Part shown: positions 27,194-35,692 of the stretch, piece after piece
Position numbering within the stretch: position 1 is the stretch's first letter
How the letters are laid out: every line of letters starts with the position of its first letter
DNA from: Cellulosimicrobium terreum
GTDB lineage: Bacteria; Actinomycetota; Actinomycetes; Actinomycetales; Cellulomonadaceae
Assembly: GCA_014803435.1 (NCBI GenBank)
Contig: JACYFD010000005.1
Span: 124,001-188,000, forward strand
DNA: 64,000 bases
Direction of reading: 5' to 3'
Notes under the pieces: model-generated
Database searches by the model: none
What the model was told of the DNA's origin: nothing
What the model saw: the letters and a program-made list of their open reading frames with translations, nothing else
Made by a program: the position numbers and the translations under genes

Positions 27194-27976
27194 TCATCGG
27201 GACGCCACCGCCCGACGGCGCGCGGCGAGGATCCCGGCGCCGATCGCGACGAGCAGCACCGCCCCGCCGGCCAGCATCGCGGCGTTGACGCCGGTCGAGG
27301 CGAGGGGCCCGCCCGACGTGGCACCGGCGGTCGCGCCGGACGTGGGGTCCGACGTCCCGTCCGTGCCGTCGTCGTCGACGCCGCCCGCGACAGGCCCGGT
27401 GCTGCCGGTGTCGGTCGGCTCGCCCGTCGGCTCGTCGGTCGGGTCCGGGTCGTCGGTGGGGACGTCCACAGCCGCGATCGCGGTGGTGGCGACCGGTGCC
27501 TCGTCGAGCTGGACGGTCTCCTCGTCGGTCCCGACGAGGGAGACGATCGGTGCGCCGAAGGCGGCCTCGCCGTCCGAGACGGCGGTGAACGTCAGGGTCG
27601 CGAGCGTGACGTCGCCCTCGAGTCCCGGCGACGTGCCGAGCCGTGTGTGCGCGACGGCGACCGTCCCGGCGTCGTCGTCGGCGACGTCCGAGAACCCGCC
27701 GTCGGGTGTGACGGCGCTGTCCTCGACGTACTCGACGAGCGCGGGGTCGTACGCGACGGCCAGGTCCAGCGCGTAGACGTCGAAAGCGTCGGTGACGGCA
27801 ACGGTCACCGTGATCTCGTCGCCGACGTCCACCGTGGACGGCGCGGTCACCGTGAGCTCGGCGACCGTGGGGGCGGCGAGCGCCGCCTGCGCGGGGAGCA
27901 GGCTCGCGGCGAGCGTGAGCCCGCCCGCGAGCGCGGCGCGTCGTCGGGCCCGACGACGCGTGGGGGCGTGGGTCAT
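27194..27976 (-). CDS. Wall-anchored single-cohesin surface protein
   Basis: This is a predicted cell-surface scaffold of 260 residues. It has a twin-arginine-rich signal peptide (about residues 1-35, cleavage near ALAAPT). A cohesin-like beta-sandwich follows at about residues 38-165, containing VGDEITVTVAV and VYALDLAVAYDPALVEYV. Next are an Asp/Pro/Thr/Gly linker (170-222) and a sortase signal with LASTG (225-229), a membrane helix and an RRR tail. LAXTG is the form used by actinobacterial class E sortases. It is cotranscribed with, and immediately upstream of, a dockerin-bearing amidase. The cohesin call rests on pattern, so a related adhesin fold is possible. Confidence 0.82.
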   Translation of the reverse strand: MTHAPTRRRARRRAALAGGLTLAASLLPAQAALAAPTVAELTVTAPSTVDVGDEITVTVAVTDAFDVYALDLAVAYDPALVEYVEDSAVTPDGGFSDVADDDAGTVAVAHTRLGTSPGLEGDVTLATLTFTAVSDGEAAFGAPIVSLVGTDEETVQLDEAPVATTAIAAVDVPTDDPDPTDEPTGEPTDTGSTGPVAGGVDDDGTDGTSDPTSGATAGATSGGPLASTGVNAAMLAGGAVLLVAIGAGILAARRRAVASR

Positions 27977-28198
27977 GGGGGAGCAGTCCTTCCTCGGGCG
28001 GCGGGAGCACCGGCCCTCGGGTCATGAGGGGTGCTCCGCCGCGAGCGATGCTCACAGGTCACTGTTTCCCGGCCGTTTCCGGGGCGTTAGCGCCAGCACG
28101 CGTGTCTCGAAACCGCCGCGTCCCGCCACCCACGGTCCCGCTGCGGCCGCTAGGGTGATCTCTGCCACAGTGCACCGATGCGGCGTGGAGGTGACGGC

Positions 28199-28585
28199 GT
28201 GATCGAGATCGTCTTCCGGATGCGTGACTGGCACCACGTCGACGGCACGCTGGACAACACCGGGGCGTCGGAGCGTGTCGGAGGCGACGAGGTGCTCGCA
28301 GCGTCCGCGGGCAGGCTCCGGGAGGTCGGCTGGGCAGCGGCCGCCGCGCACCCCCGGGCCAGACCCGGGTGGGGCTGGCCGCCCGAGGACGACGAGCTCG
28401 CCGTGCCGCTCGGCCGGGCCGACTGGGAGCTGGTCGTGCAGGAGCTCCGCCGCTGGGCGGAGATCACCGCACTGCGCGCCGACGACGCCGCGCGGGACGA
28501 GGCCGCGACGCAGCGCAGGGTCGCTGAGCTGGTCCGGCGGCACCTCGACGCGGAGGCGTCGGTCGGTCCGGCCACGGGCCCGTGA
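28199..28585 (+). CDS. Hypothetical protein
   Basis: This is a 128-residue soluble, acidic, tryptophan-rich protein of unrecognised family. It begins VIEIVFRMRDWHHVDGTLDNTG and ends in a helical, charge-rich segment (RADDAARDEAATQRRVAELVRRHLD). GTG 28199 is preferred because GGAGG lies seven bases upstream; ATG 28178 is in frame but lacks such a site. The winged-helix gene starts 20 bases downstream, suggesting cotranscription. Confidence 0.55.
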   Translation: MIEIVFRMRDWHHVDGTLDNTGASERVGGDEVLAASAGRLREVGWAAAAAHPRARPGWGWPPEDDELAVPLGRADWELVVQELRRWAEITALRADDAARDEAATQRRVAELVRRHLDAEASVGPATGP

Positions 28586-28604
28586 GCGGCGTCGTGAGCA
28601 TCCG

Positions 28605-29717
28605 ATGACGTCCGTGACCTGGCCGCAGGCCCTCGCCTGGAGGCTGGGACGACATCTCCTCGAGCCCGTCGGCGACGAGCCGGTCGCGGGCGTCGTCCGC
28701 AGGCTGCGCGCGGTGCCTGCGGCATCGGACGTCGAGCTCGCCGTCCGGGCGCGGCAGATGTCGTCGCGACCGGGCGACGTCGCACGGGCGCTCGCCGACG
28801 GTGAGCTTCTGGCCGTCTACGCGTTCCGTGGCGCGACGCACCTCGTCACGCCCGAGGACGGCGGCGCCTACCTCACGCTGCGTGCCGCTGGGCGCATGTG
28901 GGAGCGCGCGAGCTGGCGCGAGTACTACCGCCTCGAGCCCGAGGACTGGCCCCGGTTGCGCGAGATCGTCCGCGACGTCCTGAGCGACGGTCCGCTGACG
29001 CGTGCGGAGCTGGCCGACGCCGTCACCCGGGACGCCGCGTACTCCCACCTGCGGCAGGCGTTCGTCGACCCCTCGCACACGTTCCTCAAGCCGTTCGTCT
29101 GGCAGGGCGACATGAGCTTCGGCCCCTCGCGCGGGCAGGAGCCCACGTTCCGCCGTCTCGACACCAACCCGCGCTGGACGCCGTGGCCCGACGTCGACGA
29201 GGCGGGGCGGCACGCCGTCCTCGCGTACGTCGGCACGTACGGACCGGTCGCCGAGGCGCAGGTCCTCTACTGGCTCGGGGAGGGCCTCGGTGCCGGCCGA
29301 GCGCGGATCCGCCGCTGGTGGGTGGAGCTCGCCGGAATGTTCACGGAGGTCGACGTCGAGGGGGAGCCCAGGACCGTGCTGCGCCAGGACGCGGACGCGC
29401 TGGCCGCGACGCAGCCGTCGACGAGCGTGCGCCTCCTCCCGGGGCACGACCAGTGGGTGCTCGGCCCGGGCACGTCCGACGCGCACGTCGTGCCGCCGGA
29501 GCAGCGTCAGGTGGTGAGCGGTGGGGCGAACCTCGTCGTGGTCGGTGGCGTCGTCGCGGGCACGTGGTCTGTGTCCGGCGACGACGTCACGGTGACGTGG
29601 CCCGACGGCGCGGGGTCGACCACCGAGGCGCTGGCACCCGGGGCGCTCGCGGACGAGGTCGAGCGGCTCGGCGCGGCCCTCGGGCGTCCGCTACGGCGTG
29701 AAGCCGTGCAGCCCTAG
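28605..29717 (+). CDS. Winged-helix DNA-binding protein of the AlkZ/HTH_42 superfamily
   Basis: This 370-residue protein resembles the AlkZ/YcaQ superfamily of winged-helix proteins, some of which are DNA glycosylases acting on alkylated or crosslinked bases. The recognisable parts are AVYAFRGATHLVTPED near residue 69, the winged-helix region DGPLTRAELADAVTRD near residue 127, and a C-terminal LLPGHDQWVLG segment near residue 285. Where catalytic members have a Gln-x-Gln or Gln-x-Arg motif, this protein reads RAVPAASDVEL. The catalytic glutamine appears to be missing, so glycosylase activity is doubtful. Confidence 0.72.
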   Translation: MTSVTWPQALAWRLGRHLLEPVGDEPVAGVVRRLRAVPAASDVELAVRARQMSSRPGDVARALADGELLAVYAFRGATHLVTPEDGGAYLTLRAAGRMWERASWREYYRLEPEDWPRLREIVRDVLSDGPLTRAELADAVTRDAAYSHLRQAFVDPSHTFLKPFVWQGDMSFGPSRGQEPTFRRLDTNPRWTPWPDVDEAGRHAVLAYVGTYGPVAEAQVLYWLGEGLGAGRARIRRWWVELAGMFTEVDVEGEPRTVLRQDADALAATQPSTSVRLLPGHDQWVLGPGTSDAHVVPPEQRQVVSGGANLVVVGGVVAGTWSVSGDDVTVTWPDGAGSTTEALAPGALADEVERLGAALGRPLRREAVQP

Positions 29718-29726
29718 GCTCGGGCG

Positions 29727-29858
29727 ATGAGCGACATCCCTCTGGAGTCCGGGCTCGACGCCTTTCCCACCCATGTCTTCGATGTGTTCGGGCTCCCTCC
29801 GTCGCCTCTCTCCGAACGCATCGGCGGCTCCGTCATGGCCGGACGCTGCGGCTGCTGA
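29727..29858 (+). CDS. Possible 43-residue small ORF or gene remnant
   Basis: An ATG-initiated frame begins MSDIPLESGLDAFPTHVFDVF and ends in CGC before a stop. Codon use resembles real coding sequence for the first 30 residues, but no ribosome-binding site or family is evident. It could be the N-terminal scrap of a deleted gene. Confidence 0.25.
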   Translation: MSDIPLESGLDAFPTHVFDVFGLPPSPLSERIGGSVMAGRCGC

Positions 29859-29918
29859 CCGACGCCGTGGCCCCGCACTGACGAGGCAGGTCATCAGCCG
29901 CGGGTGAACAATGCTCGT

Positions 29919-30620
29919 ATGGCGACGGCTGGGTCCGCACCGCCCGGAGGCGACGACGTCTCGCGTCTGACGGACGCGCAGCGTGCGTTGCGCGCGCAGA
30001 TCCTCGCGACCGAGCACTGGAGCCTGCTCGCCTCCCGCTCGACGACGCAGAGCGAGGTCCTGACCCGCATCGCGATCTTCCTCACGCTCGTCTCCGCGGG
30101 TGTCTTCGGCCTGGGCGTGCTCGGCAACGCGACGAGCTTTCGCGGTGGGTTCGCGGCCGTCGCGATCGGGGTGCTGCTGCTTCTGTCCGTGCTCGGCGGC
30201 GTGACGCAGCTGCGCGTGTTCGCGACGGCCGAGGAGGACCTTGCGCACGTGCTCGCGATGAACCGGCTGCGCGGCGCGTACGTCGACCTCGACCCGGGTG
30301 TCGAGAGGTACTTCCTCACGTCGGCCGCCGACGACCTCGCCGGAGCGGGTCGGACGTACTTCCCGTTCGCGTCGCGGGACCGGACCCAGATGCTCGCGAG
30401 CTCGATGGTGCTCATCCTCGTCGTCGAGTCGGTGCTCGTCGGGCTGCTGTGCGGGAGCGTCGTCTGGGCGCTGACCGACGCCGCGGGGTGGGCGATCGCC
30501 GTCGGCGTGGTGGGCGCGGTGACCAGCTTCGTGCTGTGGTTGCCGCGCGGGTACCGGAGCTACCGAGCCACGTGGCGCCGGCACGTCCCGCTGCGCCGCA
30601 CGAGCGATGGCGCGGTCTGA
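29919..30620 (+). CDS. Four-helix membrane protein of unknown function
   Basis: This is a 233-residue predicted membrane protein. Two helix pairs (about residues 50-100 and 160-210) flank a soluble stretch with LRGAYVDLDPGVERYFLTSAADD. The N-terminal region (SRLTDAQRALRAQILATEHWSLLASRSTTQSE) is helical. ATG 29919 is used here; GTG 29904 is in frame. No named family is recognised. It converges with the Fic gene 11 bases away. Confidence 0.6.
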   Translation: MATAGSAPPGGDDVSRLTDAQRALRAQILATEHWSLLASRSTTQSEVLTRIAIFLTLVSAGVFGLGVLGNATSFRGGFAAVAIGVLLLLSVLGGVTQLRVFATAEEDLAHVLAMNRLRGAYVDLDPGVERYFLTSAADDLAGAGRTYFPFASRDRTQMLASSMVLILVVESVLVGLLCGSVVWALTDAAGWAIAVGVVGAVTSFVLWLPRGYRSYRATWRRHVPLRRTSDGAV

Positions 30621-30631
30621 CGAGCGCGTTG

Positions 30632-31858
30632 TCAGCGGCGATGGATCTGCTGCGCGAACAGGTCGAGGACTGCGAGGACGCCGTCGTGCTGCCACACGCG
30701 GTTGCGGCGGAGCCCGGTGCGCTCGCGGAGGACGTCGGCGTCGGCGAGCTGGGACAGCGCACGCTGGGCGGCGATGTCACTCAACCCGAGGTGGTTCGAC
30801 AGGAAGCGCGCGTTGACCACGGGGTGAGGGACGAGGTGCGGGACGACCTTCCACGCGGTGGCCTGAGACCGCAGTCCTGCCAGCTTGTCGCGCGCCTCGG
30901 CGACCTGTGCCGCGAGGCCGTCGACGAGCTGTGTCCCCTCCGTGGTCGCATAGCGGCAGGCGCGGTTGAACTGCTCGACGATCGGCCCGGCATCGCCATG
31001 ACGAAAGGTGGTCAGGGCGTCGAAGTACGCCGTGGTGTCGACGAGCAGGCCGGCGGAGACCGGCGCCGTGGTGTGCCGGGTCAGGCCTTTCGCGCGCAGC
31101 ATGGCGTGAACCAGGGCTCGTCCGGTCCGACCGTTGCCATCGGTGAACGGGTGGATCGTCTCGAACTGTGCGTGGGCCACGGCCGTCTGGACGAGCACCG
31201 GTAGATCGTGGCGACGCATGAAGGCGACGAGGTCGGTCATCGCCGTGGGCACCAGTGCCGGCTGGGGCCCGACGTGTGTCGCGCCGCGAGGGCTGATGCT
31301 CGACGACCCGACCCACACGAGCGTGTCGCGGAACCGCCCCGCGTGGTCCTCCCAACCAGCCTGGCCTGAGAGCAGCTCGCGGTGCATCGTCAGGATCGAG
31401 TCTTCGTCGATACGGTCAGCAAGCTCGAGCGCGGCGTGCATGGCGCGCACGTTCGCGACGACGGTGCGCGCGTTGTGACTCGTGGACTGGTCGATCTCGG
31501 CGAGGGCGAGCTCTCGAGCGCCGACCGTCAGATTCTCGATCTGCGATGACGACGCCGACTCGGTACGGAGAAGGATCGAAGCCATCGGCCCGAGCGTCGG
31601 GCTGTCCGGGCCGAGCGTGGCCAGGGCGTACGAGTCGAACCGGGCGAGCTCGGCCGCCGCGTCCTCGGCGTCGGCAGCCAGGTCCGACGACAGCACGGGA
31701 GTGAACGTCGCGAGACTGGCGGGAACGGTGGACTCGTAGTCACCCGAGCCCGCGGCGACCTGCGCACGGGACGACATCCCGTCCGTCTCCGCGAGCCAGT
31801 CGTGAGTCTCTCGTCCCACAGGAGGGACGACGATCACGCCTTCAGAAGGTGTGCCCAC
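30632..31858 (-). CDS. Fic/DOC-family protein (predicted AMPylase) with N-terminal inhibitory motif
   Basis: Fic proteins usually transfer AMP from ATP to a hydroxyl side chain. This 408-residue protein has the complete core motif [12 protein letters not shown] (residues 236-247). The upstream motif SSQIEN (residues 104-109) matches the class II autoinhibitory pattern (S/T)xxxE(G/N), so the activity is likely self-restrained. A C-terminal winged-helix region ([27 protein letters not shown]) follows. GTG 31858 is chosen because a palindromic operator-like sequence ends 16 bases upstream; the frame is open to 31990. No antitoxin gene is adjacent. The target is unknown. Confidence 0.85.
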   Translation of the reverse strand: MGTPSEGVIVVPPVGRETHDWLAETDGMSSRAQVAAGSGDYESTVPASLATFTPVLSSDLAADAEDAAAELARFDSYALATLGPDSPTLGPMASILLRTESASSSQIENLTVGARELALAEIDQSTSHNARTVVANVRAMHAALELADRIDEDSILTMHRELLSGQAGWEDHAGRFRDTLVWVGSSSISPRGATHVGPQPALVPTAMTDLVAFMRRHDLPVLVQTAVAHAQFETIHPFTDGNGRTGRALVHAMLRAKGLTRHTTAPVSAGLLVDTTAYFDALTTFRHGDAGPIVEQFNRACRYATTEGTQLVDGLAAQVAEARDKLAGLRSQATAWKVVPHLVPHPVVNARFLSNHLGLSDIAAQRALSQLADADVLRERTGLRRNRVWQHDGVLAVLDLFAQQIHRR

Positions 31859-31873
31859 CGGTCCACTGTACTT

Positions 31874-31892
31874 ACAGTTTCTAAGAAACTGT
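31874..31892. promoter_or_regulatory. 19-bp palindrome upstream of the fic gene
   Basis: The sequence acagtttct-a-agaaactgt is a perfect dyad of nine-base arms around one base. It lies where the fic promoter should be and about 115 bases from the divergent GntR gene. The AT-rich arms contrast with the surrounding GC-rich DNA. The cognate regulator is not identified; the Fic protein's own winged helix is a candidate. Confidence 0.6.
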
Positions 31893-32007
31893 GAGTAAGT
31901 CCGTCGGCTTGCTGACACTTCTTCTCGGTCGACACTGTGGCGAGAGTCATGTGCCCGACGCTCCGAAAGCGCCCAGATGGTCGACAACATGGATGCATCC
32001 TGTATCT

Positions 32008-32652
32008 ATGCCTCGTACCACCAGCGGCTCTGCCACGGAGCAGGCCTTCCGCCACGTCAAGCGGCTCGTCCTCGACGGGACCCTGCCCGGTGGGTCGATG
32101 ACGAGCGAGGGCGAGATCGCCGAGCAGCTCGGCGTGAGCCGCACTCCCGTACGGGAGGCGTTCCTCCGGCTCGAGGCCGAGGGTTTGCTGCGCCTGTACC
32201 CGAAGCGCGGGGCCCTCGTGGTGCCGATCGCGCCGGGGGAGGTGGACGACGTCCTCGACGCCCGGCTCCTCGTCGAGACGCACGCCGCGCAGACGGTCGT
32301 GCGCCTGCCCGACGCCGAGCTCGCGACCCTCGTCGCCCTCCTGCGCGACCTCGTCACCGCCCAGGAGGCCGCGCTCGCCGACGGCGACGCCGCCGAGTAC
32401 GCGATCCTCGACGCCCGCTTCCACCAGGAGATCGTCGCGGCGGGCGGCAATGCGCTCCTCACCACGTTCTCCGTGACGCTGCGCGAACGTCAGCAGCGCA
32501 TGATCGCGCACAGCATCCGCTGGGACCCGGCCCGCTCCGGGGCGTTCGTCGCGGGCCACCGTGCACTCGTCGACGCGCTGGAAGCCCGCGACACCCGCAC
32601 CTACCGGCGCCGCATGCACCGCCACCTCGACGACGCGCGGACCGGCCTGTGA
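32008..32652 (+). CDS. GntR-family regulator (FCD type)
   Basis: This is a 214-residue repressor. It has an N-terminal winged helix (SEGEIAEQLGVSRTPVREAFLRL) followed by PKRGALVVPIAPGEVDDVLDARLLVETHAA, which opens an FCD ligand domain with metal-ligand histidines near FHQEI and AGHRAL. ATG 32008 follows a GGATGCATCC palindrome by seven bases and may be leaderless. The stop overlaps the start of an MFS transporter gene, the probable regulated partner. Confidence 0.87.
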   Translation: MPRTTSGSATEQAFRHVKRLVLDGTLPGGSMTSEGEIAEQLGVSRTPVREAFLRLEAEGLLRLYPKRGALVVPIAPGEVDDVLDARLLVETHAAQTVVRLPDAELATLVALLRDLVTAQEAALADGDAAEYAILDARFHQEIVAAGGNALLTTFSVTLRERQQRMIAHSIRWDPARSGAFVAGHRALVDALEARDTRTYRRRMHRHLDDARTGL

Positions 32653-34016
32653 GCGCCGCGACCCAGACCCGGACCGAGGACACGCGGCAGGCGAGGGCGG
32701 TCCCGCGCGTCGGGCACCGGGCCTGGCTGCCCGTCGCGCTGGTGATGGCCGCCGTCGCGTGGGGCGGCAACGAGTTCACGCCGCTGCTCGTCATGTACCG
32801 GGAGGTGGGGGACTTCTCGGCCGTGATCGTCGACGCGCTGCTCGCCGCGTACGTGCTCGGCATCGTGCCCGCGCTGCTGCTCGGCGGACCGCTGTCCGAC
32901 CGGTACGGGCGCCGCCCCCTCCTCCTGCCCGCCGCGCCGATCGCGCTCTCCGGGTCGCTCGTGCTCGCCGCCGGCGCCCAGTCGGCCGCGCTGCTCGCCG
33001 TGGGGCGCGTGCTGTGCGGGGTGGCGCTCGGCCTCGTCATGGCCGTCGGCACCACGTGGGTCAAGGAGCTCAGCGACGCCGCGGCACGTTCGTCAGGCGT
33101 GCCCGACGGCGGGTCGGGCGCCCGGCGCGCCGGGCTGTCGCTCACCCTGGGCTTCCTCGTCGGGGCCGGCATCGCCGCTGCGCTCGCGCAGTGGGCGCCC
33201 TGGCCCACGCACACCGCCTACCTCCTGCACGCGGCGCTCGCGGCCGTCGCGGGCCTGTGGGTGCTGCGCGCCCCCGAGACCCGCACGGTCGCGTCCGCGA
33301 TGCCCGACGGCGCGGCGCGGGGCCGGCTGATCGACGACCTGCGCGTCCCCGCGGTCGAGCACCGGCGGTTCCTGCGCGTCGTCGTACCCGTCGCGCCGTG
33401 GGTGTTCGGGTGCGCGGGCAGCGCCTACGCCGTGCTGCCCGGGCTCATGACCGACACCGCCGGGAGCTCGCCCATCGCGTTCTCCGGGCTCATGACCGTG
33501 CTGGGGCTCGGGTGCGGCGTCGGGATCCAGGTGCTCGGCCGGCTCATCGACACCCGGCACAGCGCACGGGCGTCCGTCGTGGCGATGTCGATCGTCGTCG
33601 TCGGCATGGGGTTGGGGGCGCTCGCCAGCGCACGCTTCGACCTCGTCACGGCCCTCGCCGCCGCGATGGTTCTCGGCGCAGGGTACGGGCTCGCCCTCGT
33701 CGCCGGGCTCAGCGAGGTGCAGCGCATCGCCGGACCCGACGACCTCGCCGGGCTCACCGCCGTGTACTACTCGCTGACCTACCTCGGGTTCTGCGTGCCC
33801 GTGGCGCTCGCGGCACTGTCCGTGCGGTGGACGTACCCGCAGATGTTCCTCGGCGGGCTCGTCATCGCGGTGGTGTGCCTGGTGGTCGTCGCGTTCGCGT
33901 GGCGGGCACACCTGCCGACGGGGGAGCGGGGCGCTGTGGCGGAGACTGCCGGCGAGACCGACCGCACAGCCCCGACCGGGGCAAACGGTGCGCTGGAGGC
34001 CTCGCGGGTGCGGTAG
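32649..34016 (+). CDS. Major facilitator superfamily transporter
   Basis: This is a 12-helix secondary transporter of 455 residues, substrate unknown. The MFS A-motif is GGPLSDRYGRRPLLL near residue 82, and AVGRVLCGVALGLVMAVGTTWVKEL covers helices 4-5. A cytoplasmic loop separates the two six-helix halves. GTG 32649 overlaps the gntR stop (GTGA), so expression is coupled to the GntR regulator, which probably responds to the transported compound. Confidence 0.88.
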   Translation: MSAATQTRTEDTRQARAVPRVGHRAWLPVALVMAAVAWGGNEFTPLLVMYREVGDFSAVIVDALLAAYVLGIVPALLLGGPLSDRYGRRPLLLPAAPIALSGSLVLAAGAQSAALLAVGRVLCGVALGLVMAVGTTWVKELSDAAARSSGVPDGGSGARRAGLSLTLGFLVGAGIAAALAQWAPWPTHTAYLLHAALAAVAGLWVLRAPETRTVASAMPDGAARGRLIDDLRVPAVEHRRFLRVVVPVAPWVFGCAGSAYAVLPGLMTDTAGSSPIAFSGLMTVLGLGCGVGIQVLGRLIDTRHSARASVVAMSIVVVGMGLGALASARFDLVTALAAAMVLGAGYGLALVAGLSEVQRIAGPDDLAGLTAVYYSLTYLGFCVPVALAALSVRWTYPQMFLGGLVIAVVCLVVVAFAWRAHLPTGERGAVAETAGETDRTAPTGANGALEASRVR

Positions 34017-34086
34017 AGTATCCGAGGCTTCACGGGGTCCGGACGGTACGGAAGTTCGTACGGAACTGGTCCCGATGATCCAGCCA

Positions 34087-34160
34087 CGGGCTGTGGCGCA
34101 GCTTGGTAGCGCACCTGACTGGGGGTCAGGGGGTCGCAGGTTCAAATCCTGTCAGCCCGA
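34087..34160 (+). tRNA. tRNA-Pro (anticodon GGG)
   Basis: The 74-base cloverleaf has the acceptor stem CGGGCTG (34087-34093) pairing with CAGCCCG (34153-34159), discriminator A and no encoded CCA. The D-arm contains the GGTAGCGC pattern, the anticodon stem CCTGA/TCAGG encloses CTGGGGG with anticodon GGG, and the T-loop is GGTTCAAAT. Mobile-element remnants begin about 30 bases downstream, so this may be an integration hot spot. Confidence 0.93.
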
Positions 34161-34187
34161 CGTTGTGATGTCTCAGGACATCGGAAT

Positions 34188-34222
34188 GGCCGGACCTATG
34201 TTTTCGTAGGTCCGGCCTTTCG
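34188..34222. terminator. Stem-loop downstream of tRNA-Pro
   Basis: An 11-bp perfect stem (34188-34198 with 34207-34217) has loop TGTTTTCG and is followed by a T-rich TTTCGTCGTTT. It can terminate the tRNA transcript. The left arm also covers the stop codon of the opposing transposase remnant. Confidence 0.7.
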
Positions 34223-34357
34223 TCGTTTCGGGGTGGGTCCGGGTGGTCGGCCGGTGGGTTGGTAGTCCCGGGTGGGGTCGAGGGTGAGCTCACGCAGGAT
34301 CGCGCCGGTCGCGGCGTCGATGATGCGGATGTCGAGGTCGTGGACCAGGAGCAGGAC

Positions 34358-34385
34358 TGAACCGCCCTGGGTCAGTTGGAGGCTC
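34358..34385 (+). repeat. Left terminal inverted repeat of the IS3 element
   Basis: This 28-bp end pairs with 35693-35720, with mismatches at positions 17 and 19 of the repeat. The first sixteen bases are TGAACCGCCCTGGGTC. Confidence 0.93.
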
Positions 34386-34411
34386 GTGACCCTGGAAACG
34401 AGGATGGAGCC

Positions 34412-35689
34412 ATGCCGAAGGAGCAGACGCCGGGCAAGCCGCAGACGCGGCGGTACTCGGATGAGGAGAAGGCGGCCGCGGTGCGGATGGTGCGCACCCT
34501 GCGCGCGGAGTTGGGGACCGAGCACGGCACGGTGCAGCGGGTCGCGACCCAGCTGGGTTACGGGGTCGAGTCGGTGCGCCAGTGGGTCAAGCAGGCCGAG
34601 ATCGACGACGGGCACGCCCCGGGGATCACCACTGCGGAGGCGCGGCGGATCCAGGAGCTCGAGCAGGAGAACCGGGAGCTGCGGCGCGAACGAAATCTTG
34701 AAGCGGGCGGCAAGTTTCTTCGGGGCGGAGCTCGACCGCCAGCACCGGAAGTAGTCGCGTTCATCGACGCCAACCGCGGCGAAGTCGTCGACGGCGTGCG
34801 GCTCACAGTCGAGTCCATCGTCGCCGTGCTGCGTGCAGCAGGGGTGCAGGTGGCTGTGAGCACGTACTACGCCGCCAAGGCCCGACCGCCCTCGGCGCGT
34901 GCGGTCCGCGACGCCGAGCTGGGCCCGGTGCTGCGGACCCTGTGGGACGACAACTACCGCGTCTACGGGGCGCGGAAGTTGTGGAAGGCGGCACGCAGGG
35001 CCGGGCACGACGTGGGCCGTGACCAGGTCGCCCGCCTCATGCGCGGGCTCGGGATCCAGGGGACGGTCAGGACGAAGCGGGTGCGGACCACTCGTCCTGA
35101 CCCGGCCTCGGCCCGGCACCCGGACCTCGTCAAGCGAGACTTCACCGCCACGGCTCCGAACCAGCTGTGGGTCCCCGACCTGACCTACGGCCCGACCTTC
35201 GCCGGCATGGGGTACGTGTGCTTCATCATCGACGCGTTCTCGCGGACGATCGTCGGCTGGCGCGTTGCCGGGCACATGCGCACCGAGATGGTCCTGGACG
35301 CGATCGAGATGGCCCGCTGGTCCCGCGGCACCCGCCTGACCGGACTGAGGTGTCACTCGGACGCCGGAGCCCAGTTCACGAGCCTGCGCTACGGCGAGCG
35401 GCTCGCGGAGATCGGTGCCACCCCGTCGATCGGGACCGTCGGCGACTCGTACGATAACGCGCTCGCCGAGACCGTGAACGGCTACTACAAGACCGAGCTG
35501 GTCCGTGGACCCGCCAGGTCCGGGCCCTGGCGGACCGTCGAGGACGTCGAGCTCGCGACGCTCGGGTGGGTCCACTGGCACAACCACCAACGGCTGCACG
35601 GCTACCTCGGCGACCTGCCGCCCGTCGAGTTCGGAGGGAGGTTCTACGCTAAGCAGCAGGGCCACGAAGCCCTGGTCGGAATCAAATGA
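34412..35689 (+). CDS. IS3-family transposase, OrfA and OrfB in one frame
   Basis: This DDE transposase has an N-terminal helix-turn-helix part (RRYSDEEKAAAVRMVRTL, then QLGYGVESVRQWVKQAE) and a leucine-zipper-like segment ending QELEQENRELRR. An integrase core follows, with NQLWVPDLTYGPTFAG (first Asp), RCHSDAGAQFTS (second Asp) and NALAETVNGYYKTEL (Glu). Normally OrfA ends in a separate frame and OrfB is reached by frameshifting. Here the normal continuation ANEILKRAASFFGAELDRQHRK is readable only in another frame, where it stops at 34754. The fused frame instead crosses about 20 unrelated residues (RNLEAGGKFLRGGARPPAPE). Activity is therefore uncertain. ATG 34412 follows GGAG; the protein is 425 residues. 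Confidence 0.9.
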   Translation: MPKEQTPGKPQTRRYSDEEKAAAVRMVRTLRAELGTEHGTVQRVATQLGYGVESVRQWVKQAEIDDGHAPGITTAEARRIQELEQENRELRRERNLEAGGKFLRGGARPPAPEVVAFIDANRGEVVDGVRLTVESIVAVLRAAGVQVAVSTYYAAKARPPSARAVRDAELGPVLRTLWDDNYRVYGARKLWKAARRAGHDVGRDQVARLMRGLGIQGTVRTKRVRTTRPDPASARHPDLVKRDFTATAPNQLWVPDLTYGPTFAGMGYVCFIIDAFSRTIVGWRVAGHMRTEMVLDAIEMARWSRGTRLTGLRCHSDAGAQFTSLRYGERLAEIGATPSIGTVGDSYDNALAETVNGYYKTELVRGPARSGPWRTVEDVELATLGWVHWHNHQRLHGYLGDLPPVEFGGRFYAKQQGHEALVGIK

Positions 35690-35692
35690 CCA

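Noticed and set aside
25299-28055. A single 918-residue protein joining the cohesin region and the amidase
   Set aside because: The upstream part is in a different frame from the cohesin gene and reads as low-complexity arginine-rich sequence. The amidase has its own ribosome-binding site and signal peptide.
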